Position numbers and translations under genes: made by a program. Below are positions 39,263-50,329 of a DNA stretch of 64,000 bases, piece by piece. Numbering within the stretch: the first letter of the stretch is position 1; every line of letters begins with the position of its first letter. Below the pieces are notes generated by a model. The model had not been told where the DNA came from. It did no database searches and worked only from the letters and a program-made list of their open reading frames with translations. Source of the stretch: Theocolax elegans (Eukaryota; Arthropoda; Insecta; Hymenoptera; Cerocephalidae); the NCBI GenBank assembly GCA_026168455.1, contig CM047425.1, forward strand, positions 85,191,580 through 85,255,579, in the 5' to 3' direction.

Positions 39263-42200
39263 TTAAGATATCGAACATTCTAAGTCACCATCTTTTGGTA
39301 AACAATTTAATAGACTAGCAACGGCTCTCGTTATGTACGTCATGGTTCCGTAACTTCCACTTGGAGCTGAGTCATAAAAATGTTGGCAAACATAAGCAGC
39401 TCCACCACAAAGAAGTGTACCCATAGCTGTGGTTTCTCTATGTTCCTTAGGTTTTGCGCAACAAAGTGTGGCATCTCCATCAATTTTCATCTGATAAAAT
39501 AAATATACATTAATCAAATATAAATATACATATGATATAGAAGATATTCTGAAATTAATAATTGCAAACCTGATCTTCTAAAAATATGGCATTTGCTTTG
39601 TGTACCAAATGTTCAACAGCTATTAAACCACCCAAAGAAGCAGCGACATTATATTCAGTAACAAGTGTTAATACCATCAGTGCTTCTACTACAAGTTGTC
39701 GATATTCAGGTTGAGGTATTGTGTTTAAAACAGTCTCTACAGCCAACGCAAATTTCAGTTCTCCTGGAGTCATTTCTTGTGTTAGATTTTGTGCGAGAAT
39801 TCTACCTTCAATTGCCAATCCTTGGCACTGAAAAATAAATTGTAGGTTTATAACATTAATTATATTCTATAAGATATATCCTTACTAAGATTTAAAATAA
39901 TTAATAATTTTACACACTCGCTCAAGAACATGCCAAACACGAGGATAAAAGTCTCGAGGAACGCGATTTAGAGCTCCGTCTAAGCGCCTTCTTCGTAACC
40001 ATTGACCTTGTCTATCAGAATCCATTTCAGTGGTATCTTGATCGACGTTTAAAAAACCTCCAATTTGTGATTTCTAAACAAACAGTTAATTCCAAAAAAT
40101 AATTGTAATTAATTAATATTTAATAATTATATTTTAAGAGTTTAAAAAAAGATTTTACCTTACTAACTCGGTTCGATTTACAACTAATAACTGAGAAATT
40201 GCCACGACCAACTGAAAAGTAGAATTTTAGAAAATGATTTATCTAAATATGAAATTATTTTTTATTATTTCGCTAAGAGAAAATACTATAACAAATAACT
40301 ATAAGTATTGTAAACATTACAAAACTTACGATATAGCGTGATACATAGCGAGTTTTGTAAATTTGACTAGAGAGATTAGTGATTTCGATAAATGTTTTCT
40401 ATACCATTAATTTAAGTATTTACGTATGTTCGTGAATGTTGTTGAAATAATTTAAATAATGTTTGAGAACTTGAGTACCGTGGATTAAAAAACAGGACCC
40501 TTCTCAACAATTGAAATTGATTAAATCGTTCTTGAAATGTAAACAAATAAATAAGCAATTTCAATAAAAACTTGTACATTTTTTATGGATAAATTTTTAT
40601 AAAGAGTATAGTAAAAGCTATTTGTTTGGTTTTACAAAACTGTTAGTAATTATTTCAAGACAATATTATTTGAACTTGGTGAACAAACCACATTTTTAAT
40701 TATATGGCGACGTTTCGATTACTTTTATTATTATTGACCCTCAACTATCGACAATTTACTAATTCAACAATGGATGGTGTAAATGACAAATTGACGAATA
40801 AAAATTTAATGTTTATTAATATATTCGTTTTTTATTATTAATAAAGATATAGCCTGAAGAGGATGACCAGAAGTCATTGAAACGTCGCCATCTAATTAAA
40901 AGTGTGGTTTATTCACCATGATCAAATAATATTCTCTTGAAATAAATACTGCGTGGATGACAAAGAAAATGATATATCTGTTTGTAATAAGTTTGTGCTT
41001 TCTTTCCAAGTACATGATATAAAGTATTGTTATAATATTAATTTGAAAATAATCTGTAGATTTAAAATATTTGTAACAATATCAAAATATTCAATATTTG
41101 AAAATAAGTTTTGATAACTTAAATGTAACAAGGAATTGTGAAATTTCGATAATATTCTTGTAAAATAATTTAAAATAATATATACATTTGGAAATGCAAT
41201 TAAAAAATGTAAGCTAAAATAAATTGTCTTAAAAGAAGGGAATAAAACATACCACTGCTGATTGCAAATTCTTTTCCACTCATAATATGGTGAAGTAAAT
41301 TCTTCATCTCAAATGGTGACAAATTGAGCAAATGCTCCGAAGCTTCTTCACCACTGCAAATTAAAGTTCTGGACAGTTCGGTCGCCATAACTTGAATAAT
41401 CAAACCTACCCTAAGTCTAAGCATCTCATGGAACAGTTGAGGTTCAGTTCTAATAAACATGGCTAGGTAAACGAGTAATTCCTGAGTAAGCATAGCAGTC
41501 GATTCATCGTCGCCGTAAGCTTGATGAATGAGCGAGCGTAGTTCATTTTCTGGTAAAGGAGCGACAATTGTGTGTTCGTTCGCTGGTGGCATTCCAACGG
41601 TTACCTGCTTTTGACGAACCAAAAGATCGGTCACCGCTTTCGCCAAGTCTTCTACGCGCTTTCCAAGCATTCCAGCGGTATGCCTTACGATTCCCCACAT
41701 TTTTTGCTGACAAGCTTTTTCGTACAATCCCTTTAGCAAATCCTTTACCAGTACTGGATGTCCATTTTCTATCATACCCGTATTAAATTGCAGACCTTGC
41801 GAATCCACCTAATATAAATAATTTATAATATATAATATATAATATATATATATATATATCTTTCGCTGATATATCAAATTTGTAAATATTAATTTTTGTT
41901 GTATATTTGTACTGTGTAAAAGTTAATGCAATAACGATTAACTTTATTTCAATGAACCGGAACATTATTATGAATAACTAAACAAGAACTAACAGGGGAA
42001 GTACATGACCTCCGAGAAACGGATCTTATCCTAACTTTGGGATATCTTTTGCAATATAAAAATATGAAAAAAGCTGAGTTATTGCTGTCCAATGGCCACT
42101 ATTACAAAAGCTATACGAAATTTAATAATAATTTGAATAAAAACTGCTTCCAGTTCAATTGCTTATAACTCTAAAACAAATAGAGGTAGATGCTTAAACC

Positions 42201-45200
42201 ACAAACCAGAAGAAAGCTGAGATCAAGTACATGCGATTAAAACAAAAGCTAAATTGGTAAATTTAGAGCAAAGATATGGAGAATATAAGAAATTATAAAA
42301 ATTTACGCTCAAAAAATAAATAAATTTTTTATACTAAATTTTGAATGAAATTTCTTTAATTTCTTATTTTCTCCATATCTTTGCTCCAAATTTACCAATT
42401 TAGCTTTTGTTTTAATCGCATATACTTGATCTCAGCTTTTTTCTGGTTTGTGGTTTAAGTGTCTACCTCTATTTGTTTTAGAGTTATAAGCCATTGAAGT
42501 GGAAGCAGTTTTTATTCAAATTATTATTAAATTTCGTATAACTTTTGTAATAGTGACCATTGGACAGCAATAACTCAGCTTTTTTCATATTTTTATATTG
42601 CAAAAGATATCCCAAAGTTAGGATAAGATCCGTTTCCCGGGGTGTGTGCACTCCCCTTGTAAGATATACACCTTTGCATGTGTAAATTTAAGATATAAAA
42701 ACAACATACTTACCAAATATTGCAAAATATCTCCTTGTTCTTCTAAACTTTCGGTTTCTCTCAACATTGCCATCAATTCTTCGACTTCGGTATCTGCATA
42801 CTGAGTTTCTGAATTCATCCTTTGCCTCAGTTTGGGTGAGTGTGGTTTCCAAGGAAATAAGTCATCCGTTGGCGAAGGAGTGCGATCGAGGGATGATGTA
42901 ATTGTCGAAGTTGGAGTTAACGTTGTGTCGGTCACTTTAATAAACGGATTAACCGACAAAACTGCCGAGGGTCTTCTGTCTTCTCCTGCCATGCCCAATA
43001 TCTCCGCTAAGATTTTATTTTGATTATTATCGGCAACATTCTTTATAAGTTTGCAGCTCGCTTGATTAAGGGGATGCAGAATCTTTTTATTTAAATTTTG
43101 ATAAAATATTTACTTTATTATGGGATTATTTTAATTTAAAGACACATCCAATCATTATCGTTATAGTATGTATGTAAATTATAGCTACAATCATTAAATA
43201 ACTATTGATTATTTTACACAGATAAGTAAATTAGATTAAAAAATTGATCTCACACTTTTACAATTAAAAAATACACTGCCAGTCACTTACTTTTACCCCC
43301 CCTGGAGCAAAATAGGATAAAGTTTAAAGTTTTGTATCTTTGAAAGAGATCATCGTACAAAAACCAGTCGGAGACCATTTGAAAGCTTATTTTAATACCT
43401 TTCGATTGGCCTAAGTCACTTATAAAAAATACTATTTTTTGAAACTATTAAATGGCAATAAACTAGTTTCAAAAAAAAAATTTTTGGACACCTTTTTGAA
43501 TTCAATGCAGTTTTCAAAAGATTGACGAAACCAAAAAGTTATCCAGATAGATTTTTAGCTTTTTTCAACAGCTTTCGACTGGTTTTTTTTTCATTTTTGT
43601 AACTTTATTTTAAACAAAGTTACGGTAGTTTTTGCTCGAAAATAGCCTTTTTTTTAAAATGTAAATATATTAAAAACTTTTATAGATACAAAAAAATGAT
43701 AAAGAGAAAAAATGTCACTTTTATATCGTAGAATACGAAAATGTTTTAAGTAAGAGCAAACAAAAAAATTTTTTATTACCTGTATTTTTTTTAAGTACAA
43801 TCATCTTTGAAAAAAATCAACCTGCAGAGGTAAAATATACAGTTAATAAAAAATTTTTTTGTTTGCTCTTACTTAAAACATTTTCGTATTCTACGATATA
43901 AAAGTGACATTTTTTCTCTTTATCATTTTTTTGTATCTATAAAAGTTTTTAATATATTTACATTTTAAAAAAAAGGCTATTTTCGAGCAAAAACTACCGT
44001 AACTTTGTTTAAAATAAAGTTACAAAAATGAAAAAAAAACCAGTCGAAAGCTGTTGAAAAAAAGCTAAAAATCTATCTGGATAACTTTTTGGTTTCGTCA
44101 ATCTTTTGAAAACTGCATTGAATTCAAAAAGGTGTCCAAAAATTTTTTTTTTGAAACTAGTTTATTGCCATTTAATAGTTTCAAAAAATAGTATTTTTTA
44201 TAAGTGACTTAGGCCAATCGAAAGGTATTAAAATAAGCTTTCAAATGGTCTCCGACTGGTTTTTGTACGATGATCTCTTTCAAAGATACAAAACTTTAAA
44301 CTTTATTCTATTTTGCTCCAGGGGGGGTAAAAGTAAGTGACTGGCAGTGTATCTGTTCCTTTCTTAAAATAAATCTTTCACAAAATAATTTGTTATTTGT
44401 TTCCTGTGTTATTTATTATTAAATTCTATTATTCACTATAAGTTGCGTAAATACATACATTAAATTAAGTATGTTTTTAAATGAGTTAAAAAAATAAAAC
44501 ATACTTTTTAAGGTACATTTTTATATATTTTTCTTGTGAAACCTATCAAAATTAATAGTAAGAGAAAGAATATAGTTGATTAAAAAATTATTGGCATTCC
44601 TTATTACTTTTTCAAAATAAATATTTTTTTTTATAATAAAGAATTATGGTTCTCTATCTAGATCAGTTATGGATTTTTTGTTAAGAATGATCAATGATAT
44701 CGTTTACCTTTGTTAATTTAACTATTAAGATGGCTCTATTATATTGCAATAAATTTCACAGACTGTTTTTATTTTGATTATTTTTATAATTAAAGAGTTA
44801 TTTATTTACTTTCATAATTTTAAATGATAAATTGTGTGAAATTGTTTCATTAGTTTTGTAAGAGCCAGCTTTAAGAAAATAAATATTAAGCCAAATTAAA
44901 ATTATCCAAATTTAAAAAAAAAAGTTGCGCAATAATAATGATCCCCTTAAACAATCAATATGACATGAAAACAAACATGCTGTTAAGTTCGAAAACTTAC
45001 GTTCTTGAAGTACTATGGGAATTTCGGCTGCTGTATGAATTAGTATGAAATTGGTATTAAACGCCTCTCAATCATGCAAACAAATACAATAACATTTATG
45101 TTTTAAATGAATCCCATTAAAGTGTTCAATTTAATACATACGCTCAACGGCTATTGATCTTGTTTTTTTAATTGCTCCTTTTACCGACATTCTACGCTTT

Positions 45201-48200
45201 ATGTTTCTTGAACTGTGCGTCCCTGATCTGCTTAAAAGACTTGTACGTAATGGGAAGGCTTTCATCAAATGTTCATCTAAATACTGTTGTACCTGTAAAA
45301 TTAATTATTTCTACCTTTACAAATATGGTTCCATTGTAATAAAATATCAACAATTTAATTGTAAAGTACCAAATCATTTATTTATAAAATTAAAAAAGAA
45401 AAGTTTTACCTTAGGATTTAATTTATCTGGTCTTCCTTGTTCGGCACTGCCCAGAAAGCTTAGATTTGTGATACAAGAAGTGCTTAGAAAATCATTAAGA
45501 TTACCTAAGGAAACTCGGGTACCATTAATGTAACCACTTTTCAGCTTCTTCATAGTTGTTATCATTGCTAAAGGAATCCTCCCTTGATCTGAATACAATA
45601 AAAATTGAATGAATAGTATTAATGTACATGAAAATAGTAGCAAATAATTGTTTTTACGATGATCAGATAAATGATTGTGCTTAAATGTAAAATTCTTTAA
45701 AAAGCAAAAGTAATGTTATCATAGAAATTAGTCATAAGATAAAAAGTAAAACAATATGTAAATTTGTAGTCAATAAAAATTGAAAACTTTAAAAGCTTCT
45801 ATTAGCAGGCATACCTAAATAACGGTTAGTGGCAACAAGAGTTACGGTTGGTCTGCCAAGCATTTGTTTCCAGTTGATGGTGAGAAAAGCCAAGTTGGTC
45901 GTAAATGTGTCGGCGAGGAAGGCCGCATCATTCGATGTGTAGTAGTCCTCGACGTCAATATTCTAGGCACATGCAACACACATACACACCAAACAAAACG
46001 AGTTAAGCCAGAGATTTTATGCAATGTAAAAGAGTATGTTGTGAAACTTATTATGTCTCTACATTTGTTCTATCTGATTAATATAACGTGCTTAGACCTA
46101 TTTGACTTTGAAAATATGTATTTAATGGGATATTTATTATTTTCACACTTTTTTAGGGCAACTGCTTTCAGAGAATTTTCACTTGAACACAAGATAAGAA
46201 CAAAGACAATACGCTCACATGCTGATTAATGAAAAAAATGTGAAAGTTGTATTATGGACAACTGAATGAGGTACAAATCAAACATATATATATTAATGGA
46301 GATGCTTTTTCTAAAAGCCATACATTCAAGTTTTACTTATTTAAAAAAAGGCTTCAAATCTTCAACAGAAATAAATAGGTACAATCCTACTTTCTATGGC
46401 TTTCGGATTTTGCTTTACTGTACCTAGATGGATATTCTTGAGGGGCATGACGACAAGTGGTCGGCCTAACATATTCTGCCAGCTAGACTTTAAGAAATTA
46501 ATTTCCCCTTTGAATATGTCTATCATGAGTTCATAGTCCGAAGCGATGTAGAAGCGAGTCATGTCTGTCAACTGAATTTCACGCAAACAAGAAACTCAAT
46601 GAAATTTTTATACCTACTTAATTTCATATTCAAAGGCAAAGGGAAATAAAGTTAAACTAAAAGAGAAGATAAGTATGTATTTACATTACTAACTCATCAT
46701 AACTTACTTGTGGAGTGAAAGCAAAAATTTTGTCGTGTAATGAGTAGAGTTTGCTTGTACTTAGAATACCCACATCCCTGGATTTGCGACCAGACAAACC
46801 CAATTTTTTATTTCGACCTAATCAAAATAAATTAATAAGTTAAATATAAAATTAATTTTGAAGAAAAAATAAGATGGAAATTTACAGTAGTGTACCTAAA
46901 TTTGTATACAAATGACTGAGAACTTTAGCAGGTTGTACTTCGATAGGTGCAACTTCTGCAATTGTTTGAACATGAATATCATGTTGAGCAATTTTCTCCC
47001 TAATTTCAGCATCTTCAGCTAAAATGACGACTTGTACAACGACATCCGGTTTTTTTTCACTGCATAAACGTCTGTTTAAAGGGTCTAATTCTCCAACAGC
47101 TAAAAAACCCTGTATCAAAAATATATATATTATTAATTAGTATGTATATTATTAATAAATTTATTATTGTGTAAATAGTTTTCTATACCTCCTGAAGCAA
47201 TTTTCCTAAAATATAAAGAGACTGAGCCCACATAAATGGAGTTCTGCCCAGTGCTTCCCTTTCTTGACTACCAGGTTCAGCATATTCAGCAGCAACATTT
47301 GTTGGTGTCACAGCATATAGTTCAGGTACCAATCTTATACCATCTTCATTCTTTACTGTTATATTTTCTAGCATTTTTGAATAACGAACTACAGCTTCCT
47401 TATTGCCTTGAAAGCAATAGTCCAAAATTAAATAGCAAAAAAAAATAGGCCATTCACATTCAATATTCTCAAACATGCGTAACTCCCATGGTTCATAATA
47501 TAATCTACAATCAAGAAAAATATTATACATACATTTATTTTTTAACAGTTTAATGTCATTAAAATTATAAAGAAACCTGTTAGGATCCTCTTTTGGAGTT
47601 CTATATCCATCTCTCAAAAATCTCTTACATCCATATTTTCCTTGTAATTTCTTAGTTATTGTATCTCTTGTGAGTTGAATAAGATTTGGTTCATCCACTG
47701 CAAAAGCTGGAAAACTAATTATTGAAAGTAAACCACTATCTAACTCTTTGGAATTTGATTCTCTGGGAAGCATAGATTGTAAAACAGCTTGACATTTTTG
47801 AGCTTCATCAGCTAATACATGAATAACTGAGGTAGGACCACCTCTAGCACCAAATAAGTCAAGTTCATTCATAGCTTCCATGGCAGCTTTGGCCATACCA
47901 ATACTACTTGCATTTAATTCTGGTAAGCCATGATTTGTCTTGTCACCTCTCTCCCATATTCCATAATCAGGTGTACAATATGCAGATTCAATATAGAAAA
48001 CTAAGTTTTGTATGAATGCTACCTAAAAATGCATATGTAATTATGACAAAAAAATTATGTGATAAGTAATAACATACATTAATATAAATATACTTCATCT
48101 AAATTGAACACAATTTGAAGTCCTGATGCAGTCATTTGAGCCAAAATTAAAAGGTACAATGAAATAGAGTCAATTTGTAAGTGTCCCCATTCGTTGTCAC

Positions 48201-48576
48201 CAACTACAGTTTGACCAGTTGCAGAACTATATTTGGCATGTAAAGCATCTAATGGATTTTGAGTTGATTTAAACTTTTCAACTTTGTCCTTCTGTTGCAT
48301 CATTGCCATCAATAATCCTCTCATAAGTTTGACACAACTTTGCTCCAATTCGTAAGTTTTTGCACGATCTTCGTCTGCATCTGCAGTCTTTTTATAAGCC
48401 ATTGATAAACCCCAAACAGCAAGTATTGTATAAACATTGTCTCGAATCCATGCATGGTTATTGTCACGACTTGCTGGAAAGAGTCCAGTTACAGGATGTT
48501 GATGGTCCATAATAATTTTATGGACTACTCGTTGGTAGTAGTCCAAACGTACTCCAGAATTACTTCTAGTTCTCAT
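39263..48576 (-). CDS. Phosphorylase b kinase regulatory subunit alpha
   Basis: Exons (coding order): 48094-48576, 47577-48022, 47189-47504, 46896-47109, 46708-46817, then one of 46424-46571 or 45815-45962, 45410-45588, 45142-45292, 45001-45030, 42714-43006, 41253-41808, 40159-40211, 39918-40073, 39570-39827, 39263-39490. All phases close with one alternative exon, giving 1206 aa (vertebrate alpha about 1235). The N-terminus ([35 protein letters not shown]) begins the glucoamylase-like domain; further landmarks are [84 protein letters not shown] [13 protein letters not shown], and [13 protein letters not shown]. It regulates the gamma kinase in the (alpha-beta-gamma-delta)4 enzyme controlling glycogen breakdown. 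The C-terminus CSIS is a CaaX box. Alpha rather than beta is supported by the N-terminus, length and CaaX end. Confidence 0.96.
40645..40950. mobile_element. Inverted-repeat element in phosphorylase kinase intron
   Basis: About 85-90 bp at the left (40645-40735) is repeated inverted at the right (40868-40950), including 'ggcgacgttt' and 'aaaccaca' blocks with mismatches. The intervening sequence is AT-rich and has no ORF. It lies in the intron between exons 41253-41808 and 40159-40211. It has the form of a short non-autonomous inverted-repeat element; the family is not known. Confidence 0.7.
41993..42659. mobile_element. Long hairpin (foldback) element in phosphorylase kinase intron
   Basis: Two arms of roughly 310 bp are inverted copies around a centre near 42320. 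Matching blocks include 'ggatcttatcctaactttgg' near each outer end and 'gctgagttattgctgtcc' further in. Arms differ at scattered positions, so it is older than the element at 43274. Ends resemble acaGGGGA and its complement; no clear target duplication was fixed. The right end lies about 55 bp from exon 42714-43006. No transposase ORF. Confidence 0.8.
43007..45000 (-). other. Phosphorylase kinase intron around the palindrome
   Basis: AT-rich intron between the microexon and exon 42714-43006. Over half is occupied by the palindromic element; the remainder (43007-43271 and 44352-45000) shows nothing further. Confidence 0.8.
43274..44349. mobile_element. 1,076-bp near-perfect palindromic MITE with TA target duplication
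   Basis: The first base after TA (43272-43273) begins CACTGCCAGTCACTTAC. The end at 44349 is its exact complement and is followed by TA (44350-44351). Arms of about 505 bp match almost base for base; I saw one substitution (aggat/agaat) and one 1-nt length difference, and the unmatched centre is about 65 bp (43783-43845). There is no ORF. A TA duplication suggests mobilisation by a Tc1/mariner-type transposase (family knowledge). Its near identity implies recent insertion or conversion between arms. Confidence 0.92.
45001..45030 (-). CDS. Phosphorylase kinase alpha 30-nt microexon
   Basis: Encodes about ten residues ([10 protein letters not shown] across its borders), phase 1 to phase 1, acceptor TACAG and donor GTAAGT. 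Because its length is a multiple of three it could be skipped without shifting the frame. It lies where mammalian alpha subunits have a variable linker. Confidence 0.75.
45815..45962 (-). CDS. Phosphorylase kinase alpha, alternative exon 6b
   Basis: 148 nt, the same length and phases as exon 6a, with a TGCCTAG acceptor and a GTATGC donor. It encodes [15 protein letters not shown] and a segment ending [17 protein letters not shown]. About 16 of 49 residues match exon 6a, including W, MLGRP and the final L. Using both copies would add 296 nt and break the frame. Confidence 0.85.
46424..46571 (-). CDS. Phosphorylase kinase alpha, alternative exon 6a
   Basis: 148 nt, phase 0 in and phase 1 out, between a GAAATTCAG acceptor and a GTACAG donor. 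It encodes [14 protein letters not shown] then a segment ending [17 protein letters not shown]. It is preceded by exon 5 ending FTPQ and followed by exon 7 starting DQGRIPL. Of the two copies this is the first in transcription order. Confidence 0.85.
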
Positions 48577-49497
48577 TTTGCTGGTTTATTAACAATTTTT
48601 CTATAACGCAAAAAAGATGTTAATTTTTATTTATTACCATTTTTACAATTATTTTTATTTTTAATAATTATGATTTATTTACTTCCGTAAATTAAAAGGT
48701 TAACTACGTACCTTGTCGCACAGTTAAAAAGCCAACGATTTTTATACGTTAAATATATAAAAATATGTAGATATCAAACGATTCATAATTAATAGTAGTA
48801 AAAATACGTCTTTCACTAAATTAACATTAATGAAAATAACTTGGTTGATATTATTTGATTGTCGAACGCATTTGTATATACATAGAGAAGCAATGTTAAA
48901 CGAATGTCAAATTGGAACATGTGAGTCTTATTGTATACACTTGAAGTTCGGTCGCTAAAAATATATACATATACGTTTCAAATACATATAAGTATAACTT
49001 TAGTGTAATTAATTTATAGGCATAAATATATGTTACATCAAGGTAAATAAAAAATATTTGTTTTTATAATGAACATCGTTACTCGTCTTAGTCGTATTCT
49101 ATAATTAAATTTCTATCGCTGGGTTATTGTCTTAATATTTACATATATATATATATGTGCGCGCGCGCGCGCGCGTGTGTGTGTAAGAAAATATATATAT
49201 TGTGACCAGTGACGTCAGTAGTATGCTTGTGAGATCAAGGAATATATACCGTTTCCTTTGTATATATTTTCTATTTATATGCATCTTTTTTTTATTACTT
49301 ATAAAGTAACAATAATCACTTCATCATTCCTAAAATGAAGTAGCTACTATATTAAAGCATTTGTTAGGTAGTAAATTAAAGTGTTCTTTTATTTTTCTGC
49401 ATTTGTTGATTTTGCATTTAATATTTTGGTTATTAAATTAACCTGTAAAAGTACCTGTACAAGCTCTGAGCAGTGTTTTATAGTAAAAAGTGAAAAT
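48577..49497. promoter_or_regulatory. Head-to-head gap, phosphorylase kinase alpha and membrane protein gene
   Basis: Holds the promoters of two divergent genes. It includes a TA-GC-GT composite microsatellite at about 49143-49185. The first phosphorylase kinase leader may contain an intron, as coding starts 9 bases after a possible in-leader junction, but this was not resolved. No other feature. Confidence 0.5.
49143..49185. repeat. TA/GC/GT composite microsatellite
   Basis: Consecutive TA, GC and GT dinucleotide runs between the divergent phosphorylase kinase and membrane protein genes. Alternating purine-pyrimidine sequence of this kind can adopt Z-DNA; no function is implied. Confidence 0.9.
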
Positions 49498-50329
49498 ATG
49501 GTGAAAGTTAATATAGTTGTAATATTTTTTTGCCTATTATTTGGTCTGTCATTGTGTAACAAAACTGTAAACAAAGAAATTTATTACAAACAAACAACTT
49601 CAACAGCTGGTATTAAAATTGAACAGGTTTCGAAAGAAGTAAATTATTATTAGTTTTTATTGTAATTATAATTTCTAAACTGTATATTATTAAATACAAA
49701 TTGTTATATGCTTTTTACTTCAGGAAATACCAATTATAATGGAAGGACAGTCACCAAAAACTGAATTGGTGAAACTCAACTCGTTAAAAAATCATTTGAT
49801 GAAACAGTATGCCAAAAAAGAAAGTAAGACGGTTCCACGAAAAGGTGTATTATTAAATAAATCAAGTGAAAAGCTAAATCAAAATGATACTGCGATACTT
49901 GATCCTCCATTAGATATAAGGCCTGTAGTTGAAAATGTGAATGTTTCTTTAGACATTAATAAACTTGACCAAAAGTTATTTGCAAATGATTCTAAGATAT
50001 TAATAAATACTGGCAAGTCTAATACAGTTCTTAATAAATCTGTGAATAATTCGGTTCCTATAAAAACTGTAAGAAAACCAAAACCCAAGCCAGAAGTTAC
50101 AATTGGTGGACAAGAAATTGATGAGCCAATGCCAGCATCACCTACTAATAAGTCTCCACTTGGAATGCCAAGAAAAATGGATTATATTGTGCCTGTTGTA
50201 ATTACGATTACAGCATTGCCTTTATTAGGTGTTGCATTTTATGTTTTGTACAAAAGAGGTCGAGATTATTGGGATAAGAGACATTATCGTAGAATGGACT
50301 TTCTGATTGATGGGATGTACAATGAATAA
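49498..50329 (+). CDS. Unknown small type I membrane protein
   Basis: Two exons (49498-49638 and 49724-50329, phase 0) give 248 aa. The ATG chosen starts a good signal peptide (MVKVNIVVIFFCLLFGLSLC); an upstream in-frame ATG at 49381-region would add a Cys-containing stretch and is less likely. Residues 25-180 are a polar, Lys/Asn/Ser-rich ectodomain with several N-x-S/T sites and no cysteine pattern. Then DYIVPVVITITALPLLGVAF forms a membrane helix, followed by a short basic tail with YKRGRDYWDKRHYRRMDFLI and ending GMYNE. The tail and helix look the best-conserved part. I do not recognise a family with confidence; a conserved insect single-pass protein of unknown function is the safest reading. 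Likely surface or secretory pathway. Confidence 0.8.

Noticed and set aside
45201..45533. Plus-strand frame across phosphorylase kinase exons
   Set aside because: It is the antisense shadow of kinase exons 45142-45292 and 45410-45588.
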